A DNA stretch of 64,000 nucleotides from Streptomyces sp. NBC_01707 (GTDB lineage: Bacteria; Actinomycetota; Actinomycetes; Streptomycetales; Streptomycetaceae): assembly GCF_041438805.1 (NCBI RefSeq), contig NZ_CP109190.1, positions 7,998,001-8,062,000 of the forward strand, read 5' to 3'. Positions 56,238 to 64,000 of this stretch are shown in pieces (position 1 is the stretch's first letter; each line of letters opens with the position of its first letter). The notes under the pieces are model-generated. The model searched no databases. It saw only the letters and a program-made list of their open reading frames with translations, and had not been told where the DNA came from. Made by a program: the position numbers and the translations under genes.

Positions 56238-59200
56238 ATGTACGAGCTGTCCCGGGTCCGCCTCTACTCCATCGGGCCTGCCGGTGCGCGCTACGCCGAC
56301 ACCGTGCTTGACCTGCGCGGAGTGGGCGAGCCCGTGCCCCACCCCGCGCCGGCCCAGGCGGAGTTCTTCGAGGAGGAGCCGGTCGGCCCGCCGCGCCGCC
56401 CCGCACCCGCCGGTGTGCTGTTCCTGGAGAACGGCGGCGGCAAATCGGTCCTGCTGAAGCTGATCTTCTCGGTGATGCTGCCCGGCCACCGCAACACCCT
56501 GGGCGGTGCCAGCTCCGGCGTACTGCGCAAGTTCCTGCTCGCGGACGACTGCGGCCATGTCGCCCTGGAGTGGCAGCACACCCTCACCGGCGAGTGCGTG
56601 GTCGTCGGCAAGGTCAGCGAATGGCGCGGACGGCAGGTCTCCAACGACCCCAGGAAGTTCGCCGAGGCCTGGTACTCCTTCCGCCCGGGGCCCGGGCTCA
56701 GCCTCGACTCGCTGCCGGTCGCCGAGGCCACCGCCGTCGGCCGCCCCGTCGAAGGCGCCTCCGGCGCGCACGGCAGGCGCCGCACCATGAAGGGCTTCCG
56801 GGATGCCCTCACGGACGCGGGCAAGTTCTACCAGCACCTCGACGTGCACTGGGAAGAGGTCCACGACCGGTGGAACGAGCACCTCGGCGACCTCGGCCTC
56901 GACCCGGAACTCTTCCGTTACCAGCGTGAGATGAACGCCGACGAGGGCGAGGCCGCAGGTCTCTTCGCGGTCAAGAAGGACTCCGACTTCACCGACCTGC
57001 TGCTCCGCGCCGTCACCGACACCCGGGACACGGACGGCCTCGCCGATCTGGTCAGCGGCTTCGGCAACAAACTGGGCCGCCGGGCCGAACTCACCGCCGA
57101 GCGTGACTTCACCGCAGGCTCGGTCGATCTGCTCGGCCGGATCGTCGAGGCCGCCGATACCCGATCCCGCACCCGCGACATCCACGCGGGCGCCGAGCGC
57201 CGCACCCGTACCCTGGCCCGCAGGCTCTCCGCCCGGGCCGCCGAGGAGCGGGGCCGCGCCGCGGACCTCGCCCAGCAGGTGACGGGCGCCGCCCACACCG
57301 TCGGTGCCGCAGAGGAAGCGCGTAGCCGCAGCGCCCTCATCGCCGCCGAACTGGCCTACCGTCATGCGTCCCTGGCGCTGGCCGCAGCCGAGAAGGGCGC
57401 CGCCGCCCAGCGCCGGGAACTGGTCGAGGCCCGCACCCTGCACTCCGCCTGGCAGGCAGCCGAAGCCGTCCTCCGCCACCGCGCCGCCGCCGACCGGTCC
57501 GCGCGCGTCGCCGTGGCCATCCGCGAGGCCGAGCGCGACGCCGCCCCCGCGCTCGCCGCCCGCGCCACAGCTGCCGCCGATCTCGTACGCGCCCTGCACA
57601 CTGCCGCGGAGGCCGGCGAGCAGGTGGCCAACGAAGAGGAGGAGCGCTCCGACACCCTCCAGGCCGCAGGCGAGACCGCCCACCGGGACGCCACCACTGC
57701 CGCCACCGAGGCCCAGCGCGCCCGCAGCGAGGCCGGACATCTGCGCCAGCGCCTCGCCGAGGTCGAGCAGGAGACCGCCGAGGCCGTACGGGCGGGCTGG
57801 CTCGACAACACCGCGCCGGACGCAGACCCGGCGCGCGCCGCCCTCGCCGCGAGCGACGCCGAGCAGTCAACCGTCGCCGCCTGGAACACGGCCAGGGAAG
57901 CCGCCGGCGCCGCGGCCGACCGGGCCAGGGAGGCGGCGGGCACCGAGAGCCGCGCCGAGCTCGCCGCGGCGCGCGCCGCCGACGCCGCGCAGGCGGCGGA
58001 ACAGTCGTACGAAGCCGAGCTCAGGGCCGCCGGGTCGATCGCCGCCGACCACCGCCTGGCCGACCTGCTGAGCCTGCCTGCTGCCCCCGGCACCGGAGTA
58101 CCGCGGCCGCGCCGGGGCACCACCGGTAACGAACCGGGCGCGGCTGCGGACGTCACCGGCTCCGCCCCGTCCGGAGCGCATTCCGCATCCCACGGCCGAT
58201 CCGGTGACGGCACGGGCACCGTGGCCGCCGGACCCGACCGGCAGACAGCCGTCGCCGATCACGCACTCGTCACCGACCACATCGTCAGCAGCGAGCAGCC
58301 GCTCACCGCCGAGGAGCTCGACCGCAACGCCGACGAGCTGCGGGACCTCCTCGACCAGGGCATCGCCGCCGCCGAACGGCGCCTCTTCGAGCTGCGCACC
58401 GCGGCCGCCGACGACTCCCGCATCCTCGGCGCGCTCGGCGACGGCGGACTGCTGCCGCCCGGGCCCGACGTCCTCGCGACGGTCGAATATCTCGGCGAGC
58501 ACGGCATCCCGGCCCTGCCGGGCTGGCGCTACCTCGCGCAGGCGGTCGATCCCGCCGACCACGCGGCGGTGCTCGCCGCCCGTCCTGAGCTCGTCGACGG
58601 CGTGGTCATCACCGACGCCGATTCGCACGCCCGTGCCCGCGACGTCCTGGGCACTGCCGCCCTGCTGCCGCGCTCCGCCGTGGCCGTCGGCACCGCCGCC
58701 GCTTTGCTCGCCCCCGTACCGGCTTCCGGTTCCGGCTCCGACGCGGATGGCGTGTTCCTCGTCCCGCCGAACCCGGCCATGCACGACGAGCACGCCGCCG
58801 ACGAGGAACGGCAGGCGCTCAGGAGCCGGGCCGCCGCCCGGGACGAGGACATCCGCACGCTGGCGGCCCGACTCACCGGGGACCGGTCCCTCGCCGCCCG
58901 CATCGGTTCCTGGCGCGCCGACTGCCCGCCCGGCATGCTCGCGGAGCTCGCCGAAGCCGCCCGCACGGCCCGCACGGCCGCCGAGACGGCCCAGGCCGTG
59001 CTCGCCGAGGCCCGCACGGCACGCGCCGAGGCCGACGAAGCGGCCGCCGACACCGCCCGGGTCCGCGACGAGCGGCAGGAGGCCGCCCAGCGCGCCCGCC
59101 GCGTCGCCGACGTACTCGCAGGCCTGGCCCACCGCCTGCGCGAACGCGCCGGCTGGCAGACCGAATTGCGCGAACGGGTCGAGGAGGCGGCCGAGTCAGA

Positions 59201-61088
59201 AGCCCGCGCCACCGTCTGCCTCGAGCGGGCCCGCGCCGCCGACGAGGACCGCAGGGCCGCCCAGCGCGCCGCCGACGACGCCCGCCGCACCGCCCGCGCC
59301 CTGCGTGCCGAGCGCGCCGAGATCGCCGGTGCCCCCGAGAACATCCCGGAGCCCGAGGGTGACGCACCGCGCCCTGCCCTCCCCGCCCTGCGCGAGGCCT
59401 ACCGGGCCGCATCCCAGCTGTACGAGAAGGTCGGCGTCGGCGCCGACCTGCGCGCCGAACAGGCCCGCGCCGAGAGCGACGAGAGCGCCGCCCTCGCCGA
59501 GCTGGACCGGCTCACCAACAAGGTCCGCACCCGCGCCGCCCAGCTCCTCGAAGGCACCGACGGGGCCGACGGCCCGTCCCGGCAGGCGGCCGCCGCCCGA
59601 GCCGAGTCCCTGGTCCAGCTGCTGGAGACCCGGGCCTCCACGGCGAGCGAGCAGCTCGGCCGCCTGCGTGGCGAGGCCGAGCGCCTGGGCCCGGCCGACG
59701 GCGAGGACCACCACACCGAGCTCCCCGACGAGCTGGTCCCCGTCGACGCCGAGCAGGCCCAGACCCTGCTGCGTACCGCCACATCCGAACTCGGCACCGC
59801 AACCGGTGCCCTGGACACCGCCCGCGCCGCCCACGCCGAGCTGCTGCACGCCCACCGCACCGCCGAGGCCTCGGCCGGTGGTTTCGACGAGACCGCGGCC
59901 CTCCTGCGCGACCTGCTCAGGGACCACGGCGCGGACGACGACGCCGAGTCCCCCGAGCCGTACCCGGGCAGCCTCGACGAGGCCCGGCAGTCCGCCGCCG
60001 AGGCCCGCCGCTCACTGCGCGGCTGCGCCGCCGACCTCTCCGCCGCCGAGAGCGCGGTGCGCGAGGCGAGCGATGTGCTGGTACGGCACGCCAACTCCAC
60101 CCGCTACGAACAGGTCCGTACCCCGGCCCGCCAGCAGATCCGCGAACTCCCGGCCGCCGCCCTGCCCGAGCACGCCGAGAAGTGGGCCGCCGCCTTCGCA
60201 CCCCGTCTCCGTGTCCTCACCGATGAGCTGGCCCAGCTGGAGCGCAACCGCGACTCCATCGTCGACCGTCTCCGCGGACTCGTGGAGTCCGCGCTCACCA
60301 CCCTCCGTTCCGCCCAGCGGCTCTCCCAGCTCCCGGAGGGGCTGGGGGAGTGGTCCGGCCAGGAGTTCCTCCGGATCCGCTTCGAGGAGCCCGACCAGGC
60401 GACGCTCACCGAGCGGCTGGGCGAGGTCATCGACGATGCCACTCGCGCCGCGCTCAAGAAGAACTCCGATCTGCGCCGCGACGGCATGTCTCTTCTGCTG
60501 CGCGGCGTGCAGGCGGCGCTGGAGCCCAAGGGCATCGCCGTCGAGATCCTCAAGCCGGACGCGGTGCTCCGCGCCGAACGCGTCCCGGTCGGTCAGATGG
60601 GTGACGTCTTCTCCGGCGGTCAGCTGCTCACCGCCGCCATCGCGCTCTACTGCACGATGGCCGCGCTGCGCAGCAACGACCGGGGCCGCGACCGCCACCA
60701 GCACCGCCACGCGGGCACACTCTTCCTCGACAATCCCATCGGCCGGGCCAACGCCACGTATCTGCTGGAGCTCCAGCGAGCGGTGTCGGACGCCCTCGGC
60801 GTGCAACTGCTTTACACCACAGGGCTGTTCGACACGACGGCGCTCGCCGAATTCCCGCTGGTCATTCGGTTGCGCAACGACGCGGACCTGCGGGCGGGCC
60901 TGAAGTACATCAGCGTGGAGGAACATCTGCGCCCCGGACTGCCGCAGCAGGATCCGAACGGCGAGACGGTGCACGGCGAGATCACCGCCACCCGCATGTT
61001 CAAGCGCACATCGACGGCGCCCGAAGTGTCAGCGACACCGGAGACCCCTCGGACCTCCCGGATTCCCGACACCCCGACCGGCGACTGA
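56238..61088 (+). CDS. Giant SMC-like coiled-coil ATPase, JetC/MksB-like
   Basis: The 1616-aa protein has the N-terminal ATPase lobe with Walker A LFLENGGGKSVLL (G65-S70, K69), then an alanine/arginine/glutamate-rich coiled-coil arm (about 290-620), a central globular hinge-like segment (about 745-855: LATVEYLGEHGIPALPGWRYLAQ, GVVITDADSHARARDVLG), a second arm (about 860-1400) and a C-terminal lobe with the ABC signature FSGGQLLTAAIAL (SGGQ ~1458-1461) and Walker B LFLDNPIGRAN (~1495). The Walker B position that normally has a catalytic Glu is Asn. Order of parts is that of SMC/MukB/JetC. It starts 54 bp after the 311-aa gene. No JetD/MksG is present downstream in the window. Confidence 0.8.
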   Translation: MYELSRVRLYSIGPAGARYADTVLDLRGVGEPVPHPAPAQAEFFEEEPVGPPRRPAPAGVLFLENGGGKSVLLKLIFSVMLPGHRNTLGGASSGVLRKFLLADDCGHVALEWQHTLTGECVVVGKVSEWRGRQVSNDPRKFAEAWYSFRPGPGLSLDSLPVAEATAVGRPVEGASGAHGRRRTMKGFRDALTDAGKFYQHLDVHWEEVHDRWNEHLGDLGLDPELFRYQREMNADEGEAAGLFAVKKDSDFTDLLLRAVTDTRDTDGLADLVSGFGNKLGRRAELTAERDFTAGSVDLLGRIVEAADTRSRTRDIHAGAERRTRTLARRLSARAAEERGRAADLAQQVTGAAHTVGAAEEARSRSALIAAELAYRHASLALAAAEKGAAAQRRELVEARTLHSAWQAAEAVLRHRAAADRSARVAVAIREAERDAAPALAARATAAADLVRALHTAAEAGEQVANEEEERSDTLQAAGETAHRDATTAATEAQRARSEAGHLRQRLAEVEQETAEAVRAGWLDNTAPDADPARAALAASDAEQSTVAAWNTAREAAGAAADRAREAAGTESRAELAAARAADAAQAAEQSYEAELRAAGSIAADHRLADLLSLPAAPGTGVPRPRRGTTGNEPGAAADVTGSAPSGAHSASHGRSGDGTGTVAAGPDRQTAVADHALVTDHIVSSEQPLTAEELDRNADELRDLLDQGIAAAERRLFELRTAAADDSRILGALGDGGLLPPGPDVLATVEYLGEHGIPALPGWRYLAQAVDPADHAAVLAARPELVDGVVITDADSHARARDVLGTAALLPRSAVAVGTAAALLAPVPASGSGSDADGVFLVPPNPAMHDEHAADEERQALRSRAAARDEDIRTLAARLTGDRSLAARIGSWRADCPPGMLAELAEAARTARTAAETAQAVLAEARTARAEADEAAADTARVRDERQEAAQRARRVADVLAGLAHRLRERAGWQTELRERVEEAAESEARATVCLERARAADEDRRAAQRAADDARRTARALRAERAEIAGAPENIPEPEGDAPRPALPALREAYRAASQLYEKVGVGADLRAEQARAESDESAALAELDRLTNKVRTRAAQLLEGTDGADGPSRQAAAARAESLVQLLETRASTASEQLGRLRGEAERLGPADGEDHHTELPDELVPVDAEQAQTLLRTATSELGTATGALDTARAAHAELLHAHRTAEASAGGFDETAALLRDLLRDHGADDDAESPEPYPGSLDEARQSAAEARRSLRGCAADLSAAESAVREASDVLVRHANSTRYEQVRTPARQQIRELPAAALPEHAEKWAAAFAPRLRVLTDELAQLERNRDSIVDRLRGLVESALTTLRSAQRLSQLPEGLGEWSGQEFLRIRFEEPDQATLTERLGEVIDDATRAALKKNSDLRRDGMSLLLRGVQAALEPKGIAVEILKPDAVLRAERVPVGQMGDVFSGGQLLTAAIALYCTMAALRSNDRGRDRHQHRHAGTLFLDNPIGRANATYLLELQRAVSDALGVQLLYTTGLFDTTALAEFPLVIRLRNDADLRAGLKYISVEEHLRPGLPQQDPNGETVHGEITATRMFKRTSTAPEVSATPETPRTSRIPDTPTGD

Positions 61089-61090
61089 AC

Positions 61091-61555
61091 TCAACTCCTC
61101 ACCGGGGCGCGTGATCCAGCCCGTGACAGGCTGCTCGCGCCCCGGCGGCGTATCCGTGCGGCCTCCCGTTCCGCCGTCCTTGCCACCCGCCGAGCCGCGC
61201 GCCGCTCCCGGCGCAGCCGCCGCGCCGAACTGCTGGGCACGGACACCACACCGTTGCGCTGATTCCAGACCTGCCGGGTCACCCACACATCCAGCACCGC
61301 CCAGGTCGCGACCACCGTGCTGCCCACACTGCTCAGCATCATGGGGAACGCCAGCCAGGAGCCCGTCATCGTGCTCAGCAGGGCCACCATGGCCTGAATG
61401 ATCGTCAGCGACAGTACGAGCACAGCACGCACGGCCGCCGTACGGACCGGATCCGGCATCCGCCGCCGCACCGCGGGCTCCTCCACCCACAACGGCTGCC
61501 GCGGAATCCGTGCCCCGCCCGTCGCCGACGTACTTCGACGCTCTTCCGTGTCCAA
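61091..61555 (-). CDS. Two-helix membrane protein of unknown function
   Basis: The 154-aa protein has two transmembrane helices in the middle (AVRAVLVLSLTIIQAMVALLS and LAFPMMLSSVGSTVVATWAVLDVW) with an Arg-rich basic C-terminus (RRLRRERRAARRVARTAEREAARIRRR). The TTG start at 61555 is preceded by GGGGAG; no ATG or GTG is better in frame. Its stop is only two bases from the stop of the convergent SMC-like gene, leaving no room for a terminator. Function unknown. Confidence 0.65.
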   Translation of the reverse strand: MDTEERRSTSATGGARIPRQPLWVEEPAVRRRMPDPVRTAAVRAVLVLSLTIIQAMVALLSTMTGSWLAFPMMLSSVGSTVVATWAVLDVWVTRQVWNQRNGVVSVPSSSARRLRRERRAARRVARTAEREAARIRRRGASSLSRAGSRAPVRS

Positions 61556-61869
61556 GGACTCTCAACTCCCCACCGCTGTCCACCTTCAGAGCTGCTGCCC
61601 GGCATGCGCCGTTTCTACGCAGGCGGGTGGAACCATCTGTCCTACGCGCTCCCCCGCGATCCCTCTCCCTCGTACAGACAGACGAGTTTCCGGCAGCGAA
61701 GATTCCCTCGATCCCTCGCGGAACGAAGAGTTCCAGCCAACTGCCGGGAGAGGGATTGAGGGGCTCCGGCGGGTCTCTTCTGCCGCTTTCGCGGATTTCA
61801 TCTCCCGGAATGCCGCGCCAACCCGTGATCGACAGATGGGGGTGCGGCCGAAAATAGTCCGGACGTGCC

Positions 61870-61899
61870 TTCGAGTTGCCTGTGCGGCAGTAGTAGGCT
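61870..61899 (+). promoter_or_regulatory. Putative promoter of the sensor kinase gene
   Basis: TTCGAG (61870-61875) and TAGGCT (61894-61899) are 18 bases apart, as in HrdB-type promoters, 58 bp upstream of the sensor kinase ATG. The remaining part of the 402-bp gap (61556-61957) shows no gene. Confidence 0.45.
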
Positions 61900-61957
61900 C
61901 GCGCCGTTTGTTGACGGAACACCCACCCCGCCGTGCGGGGCCGAGCTGGGGGAGGCC

Positions 61958-64000
61958 ATGCGCTTTCGCGGAAAGTCCATCCGCAGGAAGATCGTGGCGT
62001 TGCTGCTTGTGCCGCTCGTCTCCCTCACCGCACTCTGGGGCTTCGCCACCTTCCTGACCGGCCGTGAGGCCGGAGACCTGATGGGCGCGAGCACCATCGT
62101 GGAGAAGGTCGGCCACCCTCTTGAGGACACCGTCCGGGCCATCCAGAACGAGCGCCGCCAGACACTCGCCTTCCTCGCGGACCCTCGCGCCTCCGACGCA
62201 CTTCCCCTGCTGCGTCGCCAACGGGCCGCCACCGACCGCGTCGTGGCGGGCGTCAAGGAGAGCGCCCGGCAGAAGGACATCCGGGACGCGCTGAGTCCCG
62301 AGGGGGAAGCGAAGCTCAACTCGGTTCTGAGCGCCGTCGACGGCCTCGGCGCGCTCCGCGACTCCGTCGAGAAACGCACCATCGACCGCAATCAGGCGCT
62401 GGAGTTCTACAACCGTCTCGTCGACCCGTGCTACCGCTTCCTGACCGGCCTGCACACGACGGAGAACGCGTCGATGGACAAGCAGGTACGCGCTCTGATC
62501 GGCGTCTCGCGGGCTCGCGAAATGCTGTCCCGGGAAGACGCTCTGGTGGCCTCGGCACTCATCACCGGACGGCTCGACGCCCCCGAACTCCGGCAGATCT
62601 CCGATCTCGTCGCCAACCGCAAGCTGCTTTACGAGATCAACATCGAGGTTCTCCCGTCGGCGGAGCGCCGACGCGTGGAGCAGTACTGGGCCGGCCCGGA
62701 CAGCGAGCCGCTGCGCACCGCGGAGAGCAAGCTCATCGCCGCCGGTCCCACCCGCGCTCCCCGTGCGGTCGATGCCGAACGCTGGCAGGAGGTGGCCCCG
62801 CCGGTCCTGGACCAGCTGGCCGACGACTCGACCGAGATGAACGACCGCTTCCAGGACCGCGGCAGGCCCGTCGGCTACAGCGTCCTGGTCAAGGCCGGAG
62901 TCGCGGGCATCCTCGGCTTCCTCGCCCTGCTCGTCTCCGTCTTCGTGTCCGTCCGGATCGGCCGCGAACTCGTCCGCGACCTCTCCCGGCTCCGCAAGGA
63001 CGCCCACGAGGTCTCCGGCGTGCGACTGCCGAGCGTGATGCGCCGCCTCGCCGCGGGCGAACATGTCGATGTCGAGACCGAGGCCCCGCATCTCAGCTAC
63101 GAGCGGGACGAGATCGGCCAGGTCGGCCAGGCCCTCAACACCCTGCAACGCGCGGCCGTCGAAGCCGCGGTCAAGCAGGCCGACATGCGACGCGGCGTCT
63201 CCGAGGTCTTCGTCAACCTCGCCCGTCGCAACCAGGTTCTGCTGCACCGTCAGTTGACGCTCCTGGACGCCATGGAGCGCCGCACCGAGAACACCGACGA
63301 GCTCGCTGACCTCTTCCGCCTCGACCACCTCACCACCCGCATGAGGCGGCACGCCGAAGGCCTCGTGATTCTTTCCGGCGCGGCGCCGTCCCGGCAGTGG
63401 CGCAAGCCCATCCAGCTGATGGACGTGGTGCGGGCAGCGGTCGCCGAGGTCGAGGACTACGAGCGGATCGAGGTACGCCGCCTGCCGCGGATCGGCGTCG
63501 GCGGCCCCGCAGTCGCCGACCTCACCCACCTGATCGCCGAACTCCTGGAGAACGCCACGGTGTTCTCGCCCCCGCACACCGCGGTTCAGGTGCACGGCGA
63601 CCGCGTCGCCAACGGCTTCACCCTCGAGATCCACGACCGGGGCCTCGGCATGGCTCCCGAAGTCCTGCTGGACGCCAACCTGCGGCTCGCAGAGACCCCC
63701 GAGTTCGAACTCTCCGACACCGACCGCCTCGGCCTCTTCGTGGTGAGCAGGCTGGCCCAGCGGCAGAACGTCCGCGTCTCCTTGCAGGTTTCTCCGTACG
63801 GAGGAACCACCGCCGTCGTCTTCATCCCGGCGGCCCTGCTCACCGACGCCGCGGAGGCGCACGGCACCGGATTCCGCCTCGACCGCCGCGCCGAGAAGGC
63901 GATCGGCAGCGGCCGGCCCAGCAATGAGGGACCGCGCAGCGACAAGAACCGCAGGGACGGCGGGACGGACCGGTGGACTTCCGACGGCACGGGCGACGCG
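61958..64000 (+). CDS. Nitrate-sensor-like histidine kinase, CvnA (conservon) type, partial
   Basis: The frame is open for 681 codons to the window end. An N-terminal membrane anchor (KIVALLLVPLVSLTALWGFATFL) is followed by a NIT-like extracellular sensor domain (about 45-290; helical, with ERRQTLAFLADP), a second transmembrane segment (~305-330), HAMP (~330-395), a CvnA-type dimerisation region (VFVNLARRNQVLLHRQLTLLDAME) and HATPase_c (LIAELLENATVFSPPHT as N-box, DRGLGMAPEVL as G1, GLFVVSRLAQRQNVRV). The tail becomes hydrophilic. CvnB, CvnC and CvnD genes are expected just beyond the window. GGGGGAGG precedes the ATG. Confidence 0.9.
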   Translation, partial: MRFRGKSIRRKIVALLLVPLVSLTALWGFATFLTGREAGDLMGASTIVEKVGHPLEDTVRAIQNERRQTLAFLADPRASDALPLLRRQRAATDRVVAGVKESARQKDIRDALSPEGEAKLNSVLSAVDGLGALRDSVEKRTIDRNQALEFYNRLVDPCYRFLTGLHTTENASMDKQVRALIGVSRAREMLSREDALVASALITGRLDAPELRQISDLVANRKLLYEINIEVLPSAERRRVEQYWAGPDSEPLRTAESKLIAAGPTRAPRAVDAERWQEVAPPVLDQLADDSTEMNDRFQDRGRPVGYSVLVKAGVAGILGFLALLVSVFVSVRIGRELVRDLSRLRKDAHEVSGVRLPSVMRRLAAGEHVDVETEAPHLSYERDEIGQVGQALNTLQRAAVEAAVKQADMRRGVSEVFVNLARRNQVLLHRQLTLLDAMERRTENTDELADLFRLDHLTTRMRRHAEGLVILSGAAPSRQWRKPIQLMDVVRAAVAEVEDYERIEVRRLPRIGVGGPAVADLTHLIAELLENATVFSPPHTAVQVHGDRVANGFTLEIHDRGLGMAPEVLLDANLRLAETPEFELSDTDRLGLFVVSRLAQRQNVRVSLQVSPYGGTTAVVFIPAALLTDAAEAHGTGFRLDRRAEKAIGSGRPSNEGPRSDKNRRDGGTDRWTSDGTGDA

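Noticed and set aside
55110..57740. Reverse frame of nearly 880 codons across the SMC-like operon
   Set aside because: It is glycine/valine-rich and antisense to three coupled genes; no start context or motif.

Overview
This is a high-GC actinobacterial chromosome segment that can be assigned to Streptomyces. The evidence is codon use dominated by G/C in third positions, GTG and TTG starts, purine-rich ribosome sites, a canonical sigma-R promoter in front of rbpA, a DasR operator in front of a GH18 chitinase, an SCO1431-family membrane peptide, and the start of a conservon-type sensor kinase. Gene order from guaB1 through the rib/his cluster, chitinase, acyl-CoA dehydrogenase, ppm1 and rbpA matches what I recall of the S. 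coelicolor SCO14xx core region read in descending number. It is therefore mostly core chromosome with local accessory changes, not a mobile island. I see no insertion sequence, integrase, tRNA or CRISPR array.

Layout. 0-7 kb: guaB1, an SGNH hydrolase and an Lrp regulator followed by an amidase and a flavin amino-acid 2-monooxygenase that together look like a DavA/DavB (or arginine-oxygenase) catabolic pair. 7-14 kb: an NCS2 nucleobase permease whose 3' end has been joined to a GalU-type uridylyltransferase that has lost its start, a secreted alginate-lyase-like protein, and a divergent MFS/ROK pair with an inverted-repeat operator. 13.6-20.2 kb: remnant of an NmrA-like oxidoreductase, FMN riboswitch, ribD-ribE-ribM-ribBA-ribH, hisE-hisG and a PH-domain membrane protein. 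20.2-26 kb: a structured leader and two CNNM/CorC proteins, a TPR-AAA (CbxX/EccA-like) ATPase, and a uridine-kinase-like protein. 26-32 kb: Tat-exported C39-like peptidase, SCO1431-type peptide, chitinase, acyl-CoA dehydrogenase, small hypotheticals. 32-41.7 kb: Lrp regulator with amidohydrolase, ppm1, fxsA, rbpA, an MFS protein, glycerophosphodiesterase, and a YczE/MocR divergent pair.

41.7-46 kb holds a small membrane protein with an FtsK-like ATPase lacking the P-loop lysine, an ankyrin protein, an 18-codon ORF with three successive cysteine codons and a HEAT-repeat protein. 46-53.4 kb is a tightly overlapping operon of two GT4 glycosyltransferases, an SGNH hydrolase and a fused 5-oxoprolinase.

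53.5-61.1 kb is the most interesting part: a four-gene, end-overlapping operon encoding a 508-aa protein, a 75-aa basic peptide, a 311-aa protein and a 1616-aa SMC-like coiled-coil ATPase. The architecture is that of MukFEB/MksFEB/Wadjet JetABC, but no JetD/MksG nuclease gene lies beside it, there is an extra small gene, and the ATPase has an unusual Walker B. The window ends inside a nitrate-sensor-like histidine kinase (CvnA type).
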